The notes below the pieces were generated by a model. The model ran no database searches. It was not told where the DNA came from and saw nothing but the letters and a program-made list of their open reading frames with translations. 64,000 nucleotides of DNA from JBPCNH01 sp051001455. GTDB lineage: Bacteria; Actinomycetota; CADDZG01; WHSQ01. Shown here piece after piece: positions 55,299 through 63,500 of the stretch (positions are counted from its first letter, which is position 1; every line of letters begins with the position of its first letter). The stretch spans positions 189,830 to 253,829 of the forward strand of contig JBPCNH010000004.1 of NCBI GenBank assembly GCA_051001455.1. The letters run 5' to 3'. Position numbers and translations under genes: made by a program.

Positions 55299-55739
55299 TT
55301 ACTTGACTGTTATCCCCATGCTACGAGCCGTGCCCTCGACGATCTTCATCGCGGCATCGATATCGTTCGCGTTCAAATCCGGCATCTTGACCTCAGCGAT
55401 CTCTCGCACCTGGTCCTTCGTTACCGAAGCCACCTTCGTGCGATTGGGCTCCGCCGACCCTTTGTCCACTCCGGCTTTCTGACGCAACAGGACTGCAGCC
55501 GGGGGTGTCTTGGTGATGAACGTGAACGAACGATCCTCGTAAACCGTGATCTCGACGGGGACAACGGTGCCGCTGTTCTGCTGCGTCTCCGCGTTGTACT
55601 GCTTGCAGAACTCCATGATGTTGATGCCGGCTTGACCCAAGGCAGGGCCAACCGGAGGCGCCGGGGTAGCTTGCCCCCCGACGATCTGGAGTTTCAGAAC
55701 CTGGGCCACCTTCTTGCGGCGGCCGCCACCTTCAGCCAT
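55299..55739 (-). CDS. rplK: 50S ribosomal protein L11
   Basis: GTPase-centre protein on 23S helices 43-44, site of thiostrepton action. [39 protein letters not shown] and the C-terminal [20 protein letters not shown] with [11 protein letters not shown] are diagnostic. 146 aa. GGAAGG lies before the ATG. Confidence 0.98.
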   Translation of the reverse strand: MAEGGGRRKKVAQVLKLQIVGGQATPAPPVGPALGQAGINIMEFCKQYNAETQQNSGTVVPVEITVYEDRSFTFITKTPPAAVLLRQKAGVDKGSAEPNRTKVASVTKDQVREIAEVKMPDLNANDIDAAMKIVEGTARSMGITVK

Positions 55740-55765
55740 CTCGTTCCCTTCCTCTTAACTAGTAA

Positions 55766-56947
55766 CTAGAGCTTCGCGACTTGATCGAACCCGAGCTCGA
55801 CCGGAGTCTCTCGCCCGAAGATATTAACGAGCACCTTGAGCTTCGACTGGTCGACGTTGATCTCGGAGATAGAACCCGTGAAATTCGCGAACGGGCCGGT
55901 CTGCACCCTGACGCTTTCGCCCTCTTCGAACTCGAGACGGGGACGTAGCTTCTTCTTGTCCTCGGGCTTCACCTGCAGGATCTTGTCGATCTCCTTGTCG
56001 GACAAGGGGGTCGGCTTTGCGCCCGATCCGACGAAACCAGTGACGCCGGGGGTCTCGCGCACGGCGCGCCAGGCATCGTCTTCGAGGTACATACGCACCA
56101 AGAGGTAACCGGGGAAAACCTTCTTCTGAACGATCTGCTTCTTGCCCTGCTTGATCTCCATGACGTCTTCCATCGGGATCACCACCTCGAAGACCGAGTC
56201 CTCGACATTCATGGACTGGATCCTGGTGAGGAGGTTGGTCTTGACCTTGTTCTCGTACCCCGCGTAGGTATGCACGACGTACCAGGAACCGGGCCGCTCG
56301 GTCGGCGGCACCGTAGCCTCGAAGTCATAGGCCGCCTCGGCCTCGTCCTCGGTCGCCGCGTCCTCGTCAGTCGGGGCGGGCTCGACGTCGGCGGATGCGT
56401 CCTCGGACTCCTGGGCAGCAGCCTCGGTGGCAGGCTCGTCCTGGGGCATCGGAGCAGCCGACTCGTCCTCCCCCACATCGGGAAGATCGGGTTCCGAGAT
56501 GGTCGCGCTCTCGACGAGATCGGGACCCTCGGCAGGATCTGCCGGGACGTCGATGGACGCCTCCGGATCCTCCGGAGCTGCCGTACCGGTCACTTCGGCC
56601 GTGTCGTCGGCGGCAGGCTGCAAAGCCTCGGCGTAAGCAGGTTCGACATCGGCCTCGGCGCCGGATTCGGCCAGCAGCCGCTGAGCCTCTTGCTCATCAC
56701 CCTGAGGGTCGGGAGAGGCAGGATCGGAGGGACCACCTTCGTCTTCGACCAACTCGGCCTCGGGATCGATACCGAGCGCGTCGACGGATTCGGCCTCGGT
56801 GGCGGCGTCTTCGAGCGCCTCGACCGCCTCAGGAGATTCGGCTCCGGTCGGGCTGGCCGCTGCTCCCTTGTCCGCTTCGTCCATGGGCTCTTCAGCAGGC
56901 ACCTCGATAGGCTCGTTCTGCTGCTCGTCCACTTCGGTGTCTCTCAT
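55766..56947 (-). CDS. nusG: transcription factor NusG with 220-residue acidic N-terminal extension
   Basis: Links RNA polymerase to Rho or to the ribosome. The NGN domain starts near residue 221 ([20 protein letters not shown]), with [19 protein letters not shown], and the KOW domain has [19 protein letters not shown]. The first 220 residues are almost all Glu, Asp, Ala, Pro, Ser and Thr, without predicted fold; actinobacterial NusG often has an acidic leader of 50-100 residues, so this is long. The ATG overlaps the secE stop (ATGA). 393 aa. Confidence 0.96.
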   Translation of the reverse strand: MRDTEVDEQQNEPIEVPAEEPMDEADKGAAASPTGAESPEAVEALEDAATEAESVDALGIDPEAELVEDEGGPSDPASPDPQGDEQEAQRLLAESGAEADVEPAYAEALQPAADDTAEVTGTAAPEDPEASIDVPADPAEGPDLVESATISEPDLPDVGEDESAAPMPQDEPATEAAAQESEDASADVEPAPTDEDAATEDEAEAAYDFEATVPPTERPGSWYVVHTYAGYENKVKTNLLTRIQSMNVEDSVFEVVIPMEDVMEIKQGKKQIVQKKVFPGYLLVRMYLEDDAWRAVRETPGVTGFVGSGAKPTPLSDKEIDKILQVKPEDKKKLRPRLEFEEGESVRVQTGPFANFTGSISEINVDQSKLKVLVNIFGRETPVELGFDQVAKL

Positions 56948-57237
56948 AGATCGATCCCGAACAATGCGAATACCGCTTTGCTGAACAGGGTGTCCATCCC
57001 GAAGATCAAAGCGGCGACGAAGATGACGCTGACGAGCACGACGATCGAGTAGGCCACCGTCTCTTGACGGGTGGGCCACGCAACCTTCTTGAGCTCCGCG
57101 ATCACTTCTTTGATGAACTGGCGCGGCTTGGTGCGCTCCTTCTTACCTGCCGCACCGGGCGGTTTCGGCTGAGGACGCTGGGCAGGCTTCTTCGCCTGCT
57201 CTTGCTTCTTCATCGCACGCTTGTACTGCCTGTTCAC
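56944..57237 (-). CDS. secE: protein translocase subunit SecE
   Basis: Single-helix clamp of SecY. The conserved amphipathic helix [20 protein letters not shown] precedes one membrane segment ([20 protein letters not shown]). The N-terminal ~45 residues are basic and Pro-rich. I chose GTG 57237 ([11 protein letters not shown]), with AAGGGG just upstream; an ATG at 57267 is an alternative. Followed by nusG, as usual. In Actinomycetota a tRNA-Trp gene usually precedes secE; here a secreted-protein gene and an accessory region do. Confidence 0.93.
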   Translation of the reverse strand: MNRQYKRAMKKQEQAKKPAQRPQPKPPGAAGKKERTKPRQFIKEVIAELKKVAWPTRQETVAYSIVVLVSVIFVAALIFGMDTLFSKAVFALFGIDL

Positions 57238-57329
57238 ACGAGCCCCTTCTGGTAGGTCACCTCGCATCCCAAGTCTCCGCTCCTGGACGCGCTGCGTAAG
57301 GGTCCTAGCGGGGGGGGATGAAACGAACC

Positions 57330-57347
57330 CGAAGGATAGCACCTTCG
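57330..57347. repeat. inverted repeat in the secE upstream region
   Basis: CGAAGG-ATAGCA-CCTTCG, 6-bp arms, about 95 bases before the secE start. On the minus strand it contains TATCCT, which could be a -10 box, but no -35 at 16-18 bases is clear. It may be an operator or chance. Confidence 0.35.
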
Positions 57348-57461
57348 TGCCCGAAGAGCCCCCTCATCCCCGAAAGGCGGTGGCAGGAGGACAACCCCCT
57401 CCGGAGAATCACCTCTCCAGACAGTCATTTACTTAATCCAACCCTATGGGGGTGCAAGAAG

Positions 57462-58610
57462 ATGAAGCGGCTACTCACCATCGCCTTGGCGACATCACTG
57501 GCTTTCGGCATGGTGCCGGCCGCCGGGGCAGGCATTGACCTGAACCAGGCGGGCCCGTCTCAAGGCGGCATCTCCTCGGACAACGTCGAATGGATCAAGC
57601 ACATCCCCTTCAGCGGGCCCAGCGGCTCGGGTGGCCGGCTCGTCGGTCGCTACTTCTATGCGCTGGACGCGACGAAACTGACGATCTACGACACCAAGGA
57701 TCCTTTGAACCCGGAACTGGTCGGCATGCTCGAGAACCCGCACGAGCCGATCTTCAGCCGTGAGGACGTAGACACCAACGGGCGCATCCTCCTTATGCCG
57801 AACCTCGCGTACGCTCCGGGGCCGCTGCATATCGTCGACGTCGAAGACAAGACCAACCCGACGATCATCGCTTCGGTCCCCAACACCAGCGAACACACTT
57901 TCTCCTGCATCCTCGATTGCAAGTGGGCCTACGGCTCAGAGGGCGGGATCATCGACCTGCGTGACCCCGCGAACCCCGTAAAGGCGGAGGAGAAGTGGGG
58001 AGACGGCACCCCCAGTGGCAGCAACGCTCACGACGTAACCGAGGTCAGCCCTGGGATCGTACTGACGGCTACCCCGACGATCATGCTGCTCGACGCGCGG
58101 AAGAACCCGAAGAAGCCGAAGTTGCTGGCGAGCGGCAGCACCATCGACATGCGCTTCCAGCACACCGCGGTGTGGCCCAACCAGGGCAAAGACCGTTGGA
58201 TCCTCATGGCCGGAGAGACCAACTTTCAGCCTCGTTGCAGCGACACGAGGGGCGCCTTCATGACGTTCGACTCGAAGAACTGGAAGAAGACGCGCACCTT
58301 CAAGATGGTCGACGAATACCGAGTATCGAACGGCACCTACGTCGACGGACAACCGGCCGTCAATGCCATCGGCTGCTCGTCCCATTGGCATGAAGAGCGT
58401 CCGACGTTCAAGAACGGCGGACATGTGGCCGCTGCGTTCTTCGAGCACGGCACGCGCTTCCTCGACATCAAGAAGGACGGAAAGGTAGAAGAGATCGGCT
58501 GGTTCGTTCCGCATCTCGGTTCCACCGGCGCCGTTTACTGGCGTACGAAAGACATCGTCTACACCACCGACTACACGCGGGGTATCGACATCTTGAAGTT
58601 CAACGACTAA
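57462..58610 (+). CDS. secreted LVIVD-repeat beta-propeller protein
   Basis: Exported protein: signal peptide MKRLLTIALATSLAFG with cleavage near AGA at residue 23, then repeats of the LVIVD type (KLTIYDTKDPLNPELVG, LHIVDVEDKTNPTIIA, GGIIDLRDPANPVKAEE, RFLDIKKDGKVEEIGW) expected to form a beta-propeller. Cysteines in the middle could form disulfides. Function unknown; such proteins are thought to bind surfaces or partners. 382 aa. Divergent from secE, it separates secE from the tRNA-Trp fragment. Confidence 0.85.
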   Translation: MKRLLTIALATSLAFGMVPAAGAGIDLNQAGPSQGGISSDNVEWIKHIPFSGPSGSGGRLVGRYFYALDATKLTIYDTKDPLNPELVGMLENPHEPIFSREDVDTNGRILLMPNLAYAPGPLHIVDVEDKTNPTIIASVPNTSEHTFSCILDCKWAYGSEGGIIDLRDPANPVKAEEKWGDGTPSGSNAHDVTEVSPGIVLTATPTIMLLDARKNPKKPKLLASGSTIDMRFQHTAVWPNQGKDRWILMAGETNFQPRCSDTRGAFMTFDSKNWKKTRTFKMVDEYRVSNGTYVDGQPAVNAIGCSSHWHEERPTFKNGGHVAAAFFEHGTRFLDIKKDGKVEEIGWFVPHLGSTGAVYWRTKDIVYTTDYTRGIDILKFND

Positions 58611-58624
58611 ACCAGATAAGAACC

Positions 58625-58660
58625 GAGAAAGAGGGGCCGGGGCAACCCGGTCCCTTTCTC
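58625..58660 (+). terminator. hairpin after the LVIVD gene
   Basis: GAGAAAG...GGCCGGG pairs with CCCGG-TCC-CTTTCTC around a GCAA loop, with a small bulge. It starts 15 bases after the stop. No strong T-run follows, but the CTTTCTC arm is pyrimidine-rich. Confidence 0.7.
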
Positions 58661-58681
58661 ATGCCTTCTTCTCGCGAGATC

Positions 58682-58728
58682 GCAGGGCGGGAGGGACTCG
58701 AACCCCCGACCGCTGGTTTTGGAGTTCC
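58682..58728 (-). repeat. tRNA-Trp(CCA) 3'-half fragment, copy 1 (att-like core)
   Basis: Read on the minus strand: anticodon loop CTCCAAA, T-arm GGGGG-TTCGAGT-CCCTC, acceptor strand CCGCCCT and discriminator G, as in tRNA-Trp. The 5' half is absent: the sequence before it cannot form a D-arm or anticodon stem. No CCA is encoded. It matches copy 2 at 44 of 47 positions. Ends at the anticodon loop, the usual crossover point of tyrosine integrases. Confidence 0.85.
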
Positions 58729-58830
58729 GCACCGACTCTACGGCGCCACCCTGTCGAGCCCTGGCTCGCCCGTGTCCGATCCGCTTCCGTCCGTCACGGT
58801 CTCGTCCGTCTGATCTAGAGCGCTCACGGC

Positions 58831-58852
58831 GTTAGCAGAGCGTTAGCAGGAT
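58831..58852. repeat. doubled TTAGCA motif, cassette 1
   Basis: GTTAGCAG-N2-CGTTAGCA followed by GGAT, 147 bases from the acceptor end (58684) of tRNA copy 1. The second cassette has the same motif at 148 bases (19 of 22 positions identical). It may be a recombinase arm site. Confidence 0.6.
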
Positions 58853-58890
58853 CGTGCGGACTCATGGCTGATCGTGAGGGAGAGGAGGAT

Positions 58891-59307
58891 TCACTCTCCT
58901 CCATGCACCCGGAAGCCCATGGCGCGACCCGCGGTAGCTAGTTCGCCGTCATGAGTCGCCAGAGCAAGATCGTCAAACTCTGGCTTGGCAAGGAGAGCAC
59001 TCGCTAGATGGATCGCGTCGAGCGAGCCGATCATGGTCGGGAAAGGTTCGGCCGCCCGTTCGAGCACAGATGAATCCAGCTCGATCAGATCGAAGGCCTC
59101 TATGGTCTCGAGAACCTCGGCTCGATAGCGGGATACGTCCCCATCTCGAAGCCCGAGCCGGATCCGCGCACGGTCGATCGTCCGCAGGCACTCGAGGTGG
59201 ATCAACTCGCTCGAAACGGGGTTCTCGATCTTGGACCAAATCCGTAGCCGCCCCGGTTCTCCCAGTACAACTCGAAGCAAGACCGAAGAGTCGATGTAGA
59301 CATTCAA
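58891..59307 (-). CDS. vapC: PIN-domain toxin, VapC-like
   Basis: Probable Mg2+-dependent ribonuclease toxin. NVYIDSSVLLRVVLGE gives the first acidic residue (D6), ELIHLECLRTIDRAR the glutamate, GSLDAIHLASALLA the next aspartate and LATHDGELATAGRAMGF the last. 138 aa. The start is TTG 59307, which overlaps the antitoxin stop by four bases (TTGA); a longer in-frame start would run deep into the antitoxin gene. The RNA target cannot be inferred. Confidence 0.9.
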   Translation of the reverse strand: MNVYIDSSVLLRVVLGEPGRLRIWSKIENPVSSELIHLECLRTIDRARIRLGLRDGDVSRYRAEVLETIEAFDLIELDSSVLERAAEPFPTMIGSLDAIHLASALLAKPEFDDLALATHDGELATAGRAMGFRVHGGE

Positions 59308-59561
59308 TGCTCGGTGCGCTCCTCGAGCAGTAGATCGGTTGAGCTGATCTTCCATCCGGCACGCTTATGGCGGCGACTCCGGATGCTCTTGAAGCTGCGA
59401 GACGCGGGCAGAACGCGAATTCGTTCCCTGCCATCGGCGAGGGGAACGATGCGGGCGATCGGACGGTTGCGGTCTGTCACGACCACCTCGGCTCCCTTCT
59501 CCACGGCTCGGAGGTGCTCCGACAATCGATCCTTGAGTTCAGCGATCTTGACGGTTTTCAT
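59304..59561 (-). CDS. Phd/YefM-family antitoxin
   Basis: 85-aa antitoxin: MKTVKIAELKDRLSEHLRAV, EVVVTDRNRPIARIVPLAD is the Phd/YefM DNA-binding fold, and the C-terminal basic part (about residues 48-85) should wrap and block the PIN toxin. ATG 59561 is preferred to an in-frame start six codons upstream. As in most such operons the antitoxin comes first and should repress its own promoter with the toxin as co-repressor. Confidence 0.9.
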   Translation of the reverse strand: MKTVKIAELKDRLSEHLRAVEKGAEVVVTDRNRPIARIVPLADGRERIRVLPASRSFKSIRSRRHKRAGWKISSTDLLLEERTEH

Positions 59562-59640
59562 GGCTACATCTAGCCACAAGTGGCCAAGTTACGCAAGAAG
59601 GCATTTGGGACTGGAGGAAGGGAGGGCCTCCTCCTCCCTT

Positions 59641-59702
59641 TGCTAACCATCTGCAAACGGCAGCGCATCTCGATACCGACGCGACAGGATGAAACAGAGC
59701 AG
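59641..59702. repeat. end block of cassette 1
   Basis: TGCTAAC-N4-TGCAAACG, a variable stretch of about 24 bases, then ACAGGATGAAAC-A-GAGCAG, which runs straight into tRNA copy 2. The block at 60520-60580 has the same two conserved ends at almost the same spacing. Confidence 0.65.
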
Positions 59703-59745
59703 GGCGGGAGGGATTCGAACCCCCGGCCACTGGTTTTGGAGTTCC
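59699..59745 (-). repeat. tRNA-Trp(CCA) 3'-half fragment, copy 2 (att-like core)
   Basis: Same segment as copy 1: anticodon loop CTCCAAA, T-loop TTCGAAT, acceptor strand CCGCCCT and discriminator G. Three differences from copy 1, of which one (T for C in the T-loop side) is conservative. No 5' half is present. It forms the junction between cassette 1 and cassette 2. Confidence 0.85.
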
Positions 59746-59848
59746 TCGCCGGCCATTCGACAGGGCCCGTTGCGGCCCTGGGACGCCTTTCCTCCTTCCG
59801 GTTCCGTGCGGCCATGGACCGGAGTGTCGATAGCGACTTCCTGGGGTG

Positions 59849-59870
59849 GTTAGCAGTCCGTTAGCAAGAT
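59849..59870. repeat. doubled TTAGCA motif, cassette 2
   Basis: GTTAGCAG-N2-CGTTAGCA followed by AGAT, 148 bases from the acceptor end (59701) of tRNA copy 2, matching the cassette 1 motif in sequence and spacing. Confidence 0.6.
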
Positions 59871-59907
59871 GCTGCGCTTTCTGGTCGGACTCCCTAGACT
59901 CATCGGT

Positions 59908-60162
59908 ATGGCTCGAACCGAGGAGCACACCGTAGAGGTCTTCCCCGGGATCACGATGGATCCCGAGACCCGTTTCGGGAAGCCTTGCATCGCCGGCACC
60001 CGCGTGGATGTGGCAACCGTGGTGGGGGCGGTGGCCGCGGGTGAGCAGACCGCAACGATCCAGGACGAGTACAGCCTCACGGCCGACCAGGTGAACGCGG
60101 CGCTTCGATACGCGACCCACCTCGCCGACCACGCACCCCCGGCGGTCAAGCAAGACTCGTGA
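59908..60162 (+). CDS. DUF433-family antitoxin
   Basis: 84-aa DUF433 protein: EVFPGITMDPETRFGKPCIA, GTRVDVATVVGAVAAGE and IQDEYSLTADQVNAALRYAT are the family hallmarks (a helix-turn-helix-like fold). DUF433 proteins are usual antitoxins of DUF5615 PIN-like toxins. I chose ATG 59908 over a start 13 codons upstream that lies in the TTAGCA repeat region. Overlaps the toxin gene by four bases. Confidence 0.88.
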   Translation: MARTEEHTVEVFPGITMDPETRFGKPCIAGTRVDVATVVGAVAAGEQTATIQDEYSLTADQVNAALRYATHLADHAPPAVKQDS

Positions 60163-60512
60163 GGGTCCTGCTAGACGAGAACATCCCTCTTCGCCTCTAC
60201 CGTCGCCTCCGAGAGGCGGAGCATGACGTCGAACACCTCGCGCTCGGCCGACGCGGCATATCGGACGCGGAGATCATCCGGCGACTGACCGAAGACGACG
60301 ATCTCGTCCTGGTCACTCAGGACAGGGACTTCGAGAACGTGAGGGTCCTCCGTGGAGGCAAGGTCGTGATCTCGCGGCTCAGCCAGAGCACGCCGATCGA
60401 CGAGCGGGTCCATATATGGCTCACCGCGCTGGAGCCATTCCTCGACGCACCACCGGCTGGAACACTCTTCGAGATCGGCATCTCTGGTGAGGTTGTGCCG
60501 CTGCCGGAGTAA
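60159..60512 (+). CDS. DUF5615 PIN-like toxin
   Basis: 117-aa PIN-like protein: MRVLLDENIPLRLYRRLREA, HDVEHLALGRRGISDAEIIR and LVTQDRDFENVRV carry the DEN and QDRDF acidic motifs of the family. A ribonuclease activity is expected, not shown. The GTG start overlaps the DUF433 stop (GTGA), so the pair is coupled antitoxin first. Confidence 0.88.
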   Translation: MRVLLDENIPLRLYRRLREAEHDVEHLALGRRGISDAEIIRRLTEDDDLVLVTQDRDFENVRVLRGGKVVISRLSQSTPIDERVHIWLTALEPFLDAPPAGTLFEIGISGEVVPLPE

Positions 60513-60519
60513 CCCGTTC

Positions 60520-60580
60520 TGCTAACGCGTTGCAAACGCTCAGGTAGACGGCGCCGGATGTAACAGGACGAAACGAGCAG
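60520..60580. repeat. end block of cassette 2
   Basis: TGCTAAC-N4-TGCAAACG, about 24 variable bases, then ACAGGACGAAAC-GAGCAG. Same ends and spacing as the block at 59641-59702 (61 against 62 bases). It is followed not by a tRNA core but by the end of the relaxase gene. Confidence 0.65.
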
Positions 60581-60581
60581 A

Positions 60582-63500
60582 TCACTCTCGGGAGAGCTCG
60601 AGACCTCGCCCAAAATCATGTTCCTCGTGTCTCGACCGGCCGGACTTGCGTTCGTTGCGGTCGTCGATGTCTCTCTCGATCTGCTCTTTCTCGTGACGCT
60701 GATCTGCGTTGCGGGGCTCGCCGCCGAGGGCCCGGTTTCGATCCTTAACGCTGTACTTCTCTCGGTAGTCCTCGATCGTCAGGACGGTCTGACGCCACTC
60801 TTTCCTCTCCGACGGTCGTTCCGGAATCGCCCCGACTGTGCTCTCCAGATACTTGGGCAGATTGTTCTCTCGGTCGCGCAGGAGCGCCTTGTTCCCGTGC
60901 GCTAGTTCGTTCTCGATCACCTGCGCCCGTTCGACCAAGGGACTCTGCTGCTTCACCCATTGCTCTCGATCCTTCTGCGCCCGGATGAGCTGTTTCTCCT
61001 CGTCCGCCATCTCGCGCAGCTGCTGCGACAACCGCTCCTCTACCTTGCCAGCGTCCTTGATGCGGTTCCGAAGCCGCTCGACGTCCCACTTGCCCCGAGC
61101 CTTGGCGATGGCGCCCATCGAGGCGAGCTGGTTTTCGGCGTCGGCAGCGATACGCCGCTCTCGCCCGAGGGCGTCCTGGATACGTTCAGCCTCTTCCCGG
61201 AGTTGGGTCAGCGCACGAGTCTGATCGCGCGGACCCTGAGAGAGTCGCTCGTAGATCTGCTGTTGCTCGATCTTCAGTGAACCCGTGTCGAGCTCACTGA
61301 TGTCACCGTTCGGATCGAAGGCCATCGATTTCGCTCTGCTCCGTTCCAAAGAACGTACGAGTTGGTCAACTTCATACGGGCGTTCAATAGCTCCACCGAC
61401 GTCGTCCCGGTCGCAACCATCACCCATGACTACATACAGACGGTTCTCCTCACGGCCCCGAGACATGGCGACGTAGCCCCACTCCCTGTACATGGAATCG
61501 TCACCCAGCACGAAGGCTCGGTCGGTCGTCATGCCCTGCGCCTTGTGACCGGTGATCGCGTACGCGTGGGTGACATTGCCGGCTTCGAGATATTCGGTCG
61601 GCAAAGTGACAACACGGTCGCCGTCAAGACGGATCTCCAGCTCGCCGGCGGTGACATCGACGTTCTCCACGACCCCTCGGCTGCCGTTGATGACTCCGAG
61701 CCCTCTGTCGTTGCGAAGAGTCATGACCTCATCGCCGACGCCGAACGACCTCCCTCGGAAGGTCAGTTCCTCGTCACCCAGAACGCCTTCTGCCTTGAGG
61801 ATCGTCCGAGCCTTGTCGTTGAGATCGGCGACGTCCGCCTTGCGCGCCGCGATCATCACCGCCTTGCCTTCCTGCGACGCCTGCCACCAATCTGCTACGA
61901 GTGCGGCGCGGGTCTCCGGAGCATCCCGGCCGACGACGAGGCGGTCGCGTTCGCTGTAGACCTCGACCGCCTCAGCGGAGCGACCCTCTCGAAGAAGCTC
62001 GAGCGCGTCGCGCTCCCACGAGTTGCTCTGGCGCCTCACCTCGGCTAACTCGAGCGCCGGGAGCTTGTCCTTGAGAGCCCGGAATGCTCCCCCGGCGGCG
62101 ATCTCGGGGAGCTGCTTGTCGTCGCCGACGAGAACGACCTTGGCGCCAGCATCCTCCACATGGTTCAAGAGCGCGTCGAGCTGCCGGGTCCCGACCATCC
62201 CTGCTTCATCCACCACGACCACCGAGTCCCGTTCCAACCCCGGCGTGTTCCAGTCATCGAGATCCTTCATCAAAGCTGCGATGGTTGAGCTCTCGATGCC
62301 GGACCCGGCTTCCAGTTCCTTGGCCGCCCGCGCCGACAGGGCACAGCCGATGACCTTCACTCCCGACGACTCCCACACGCCTCGGGCCGCATCGAGGGCG
62401 AACGTCTTGCCGGTGCCTGCCTTGCCGACCACGACATCGACCCCCCGCCCGCTGCAGGTCAGGTCCTCGACCATCCGGCGCTGCTCGCGAGACAAGGAGT
62501 GTCGACTAGCCAACGCATCCTTCAGAGCGGCTTTCTCGGCGACCGCCACCGAATCCTCTTGCCGGTCGACCGCTCGACGGATGAGGCGCTCTTCGAGTCG
62601 AAGCATCTCTTTGGTGGAGTAACGGGTGGCGTCGTTGACGGAAGGAACGACCTGGCCGTTACCGAGCCGCAGCGACGTGGACGTGAGCAGGAAGTCAGAC
62701 TTCGCGGCGGACAGTCGCACCACGAGATCGGATTCGAGGAGCTCGTTCGCCTCCTTCTCGATCTGGGCAGCCGATACTCCTGGGCCACGACGTTCGCAAA
62801 GCGCCTGGATCACCTCTCGCACCGTGAAGCTGCTGGCGTCGCGGGTCAGACCATCGGGGCCGAACAACTCGTCGGTAAGACCGGAGGCAAGAGGGCGATA
62901 GTTCGTCCGAGAACGCCCTAAGACTTGCTTCAGATCCTTGCGGGTCAGCCCAACGCTCTTGGCCCTTCGTTCCCACTCCGGTTGCAGCCCCTCCGGACGC
63001 ACATCGTGGTCCTTGGCCCGCCGGGTATCGAGCGTCGCCACCTGCGCGGCGCGGGCACTCCGCTCCCCACGCTGCTCCATGCGGATCTCGATCTCGGCGC
63101 GCCTACGGGAGAACTCATCGATCGCGGCCCGCGGGATGCCCTCGATCTCGGCCGTGCCATTGCGCACCTGGGTCCATTCGGCTCCGAGGCGCCGAGAGAT
63201 CTCCTTGCGAAGCTGCGCTTGGTAGAGGTAGCCGGCGGTCTTGGCGTGGCTATAGAGGAGGCGGCCGTCGAGTGCGCTCCACTTGGCATCGTCACCATGG
63301 ATCAGGTTGGCGACCAGAACATGGGTGTGGAGGAGCGGGTCACCAGCACGGGAGGTGCGATGGCGGAAGGCTGCTGCGACGAAACCGCTGGAGTCGATCG
63401 GGATGACCCCGTCCGTTCCCCGGCGACCCACGGCGGTGTGGCGTTCGAGGTAATCGAGGGCGAGCAGGACCGCTGAGTCGTGGGCGTTGATGATCTCGTT

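Larger units (their letters stand above)
58682..59698. mobile_element. toxin-antitoxin cassette 1 at a tRNA-Trp core (inferred)
   Basis: About 1.0 kb unit bounded on the left by a 47-bp tRNA-Trp 3'-half copy and on the right by the next copy. It holds only the Phd-like/PIN pair (minus strand), a doubled TTAGCA motif 147 bases inside the left end, and a TGCTAAC...GAGCAG end block. No recombinase. The element is inferred from repeat structure; no boundary has been proven. Confidence 0.6.
59562..59907. other. junction between the two toxin-antitoxin cassettes
   Basis: 346 bases without a supported gene. It holds, in order, the cassette 1 end block, tRNA-Trp copy 2 and the cassette 2 TTAGCA pair. 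Short frames here (for example minus 59570-59815) read through the tRNA core and lack any homology. The promoters of both toxin-antitoxin operons must lie here, since they are divergent. Confidence 0.6.
59699..60580. mobile_element. toxin-antitoxin cassette 2 at a tRNA-Trp core (inferred)
   Basis: About 0.9 kb from tRNA copy 2 to the end block at 60520-60580. It carries only the DUF433/DUF5615 pair, on the plus strand, opposite in orientation to the pair of cassette 1. The same terminal motifs as cassette 1 in the same order. No tRNA core is visible at its right end, so that junction is degenerate or rearranged. Confidence 0.55.

Noticed and set aside
58682..58770. A complete tRNA-Trp gene at copy 1, since AGGGTGG at 58746-58752 (minus strand) could pair with the acceptor strand.
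   Set aside because: The anticodon stem has three mismatches in five pairs, the stretch between is too short for a normal D-arm, and copy 2 has nothing comparable. Chance or remnant is more likely.
60575..60610. A third, degenerate tRNA-Trp core after the cassette 2 end block.
   Set aside because: Only scattered matches to the T-arm part (about 13 of 20) and none to the anticodon part; the stretch is coding for the relaxase C-terminus. Too weak to call.
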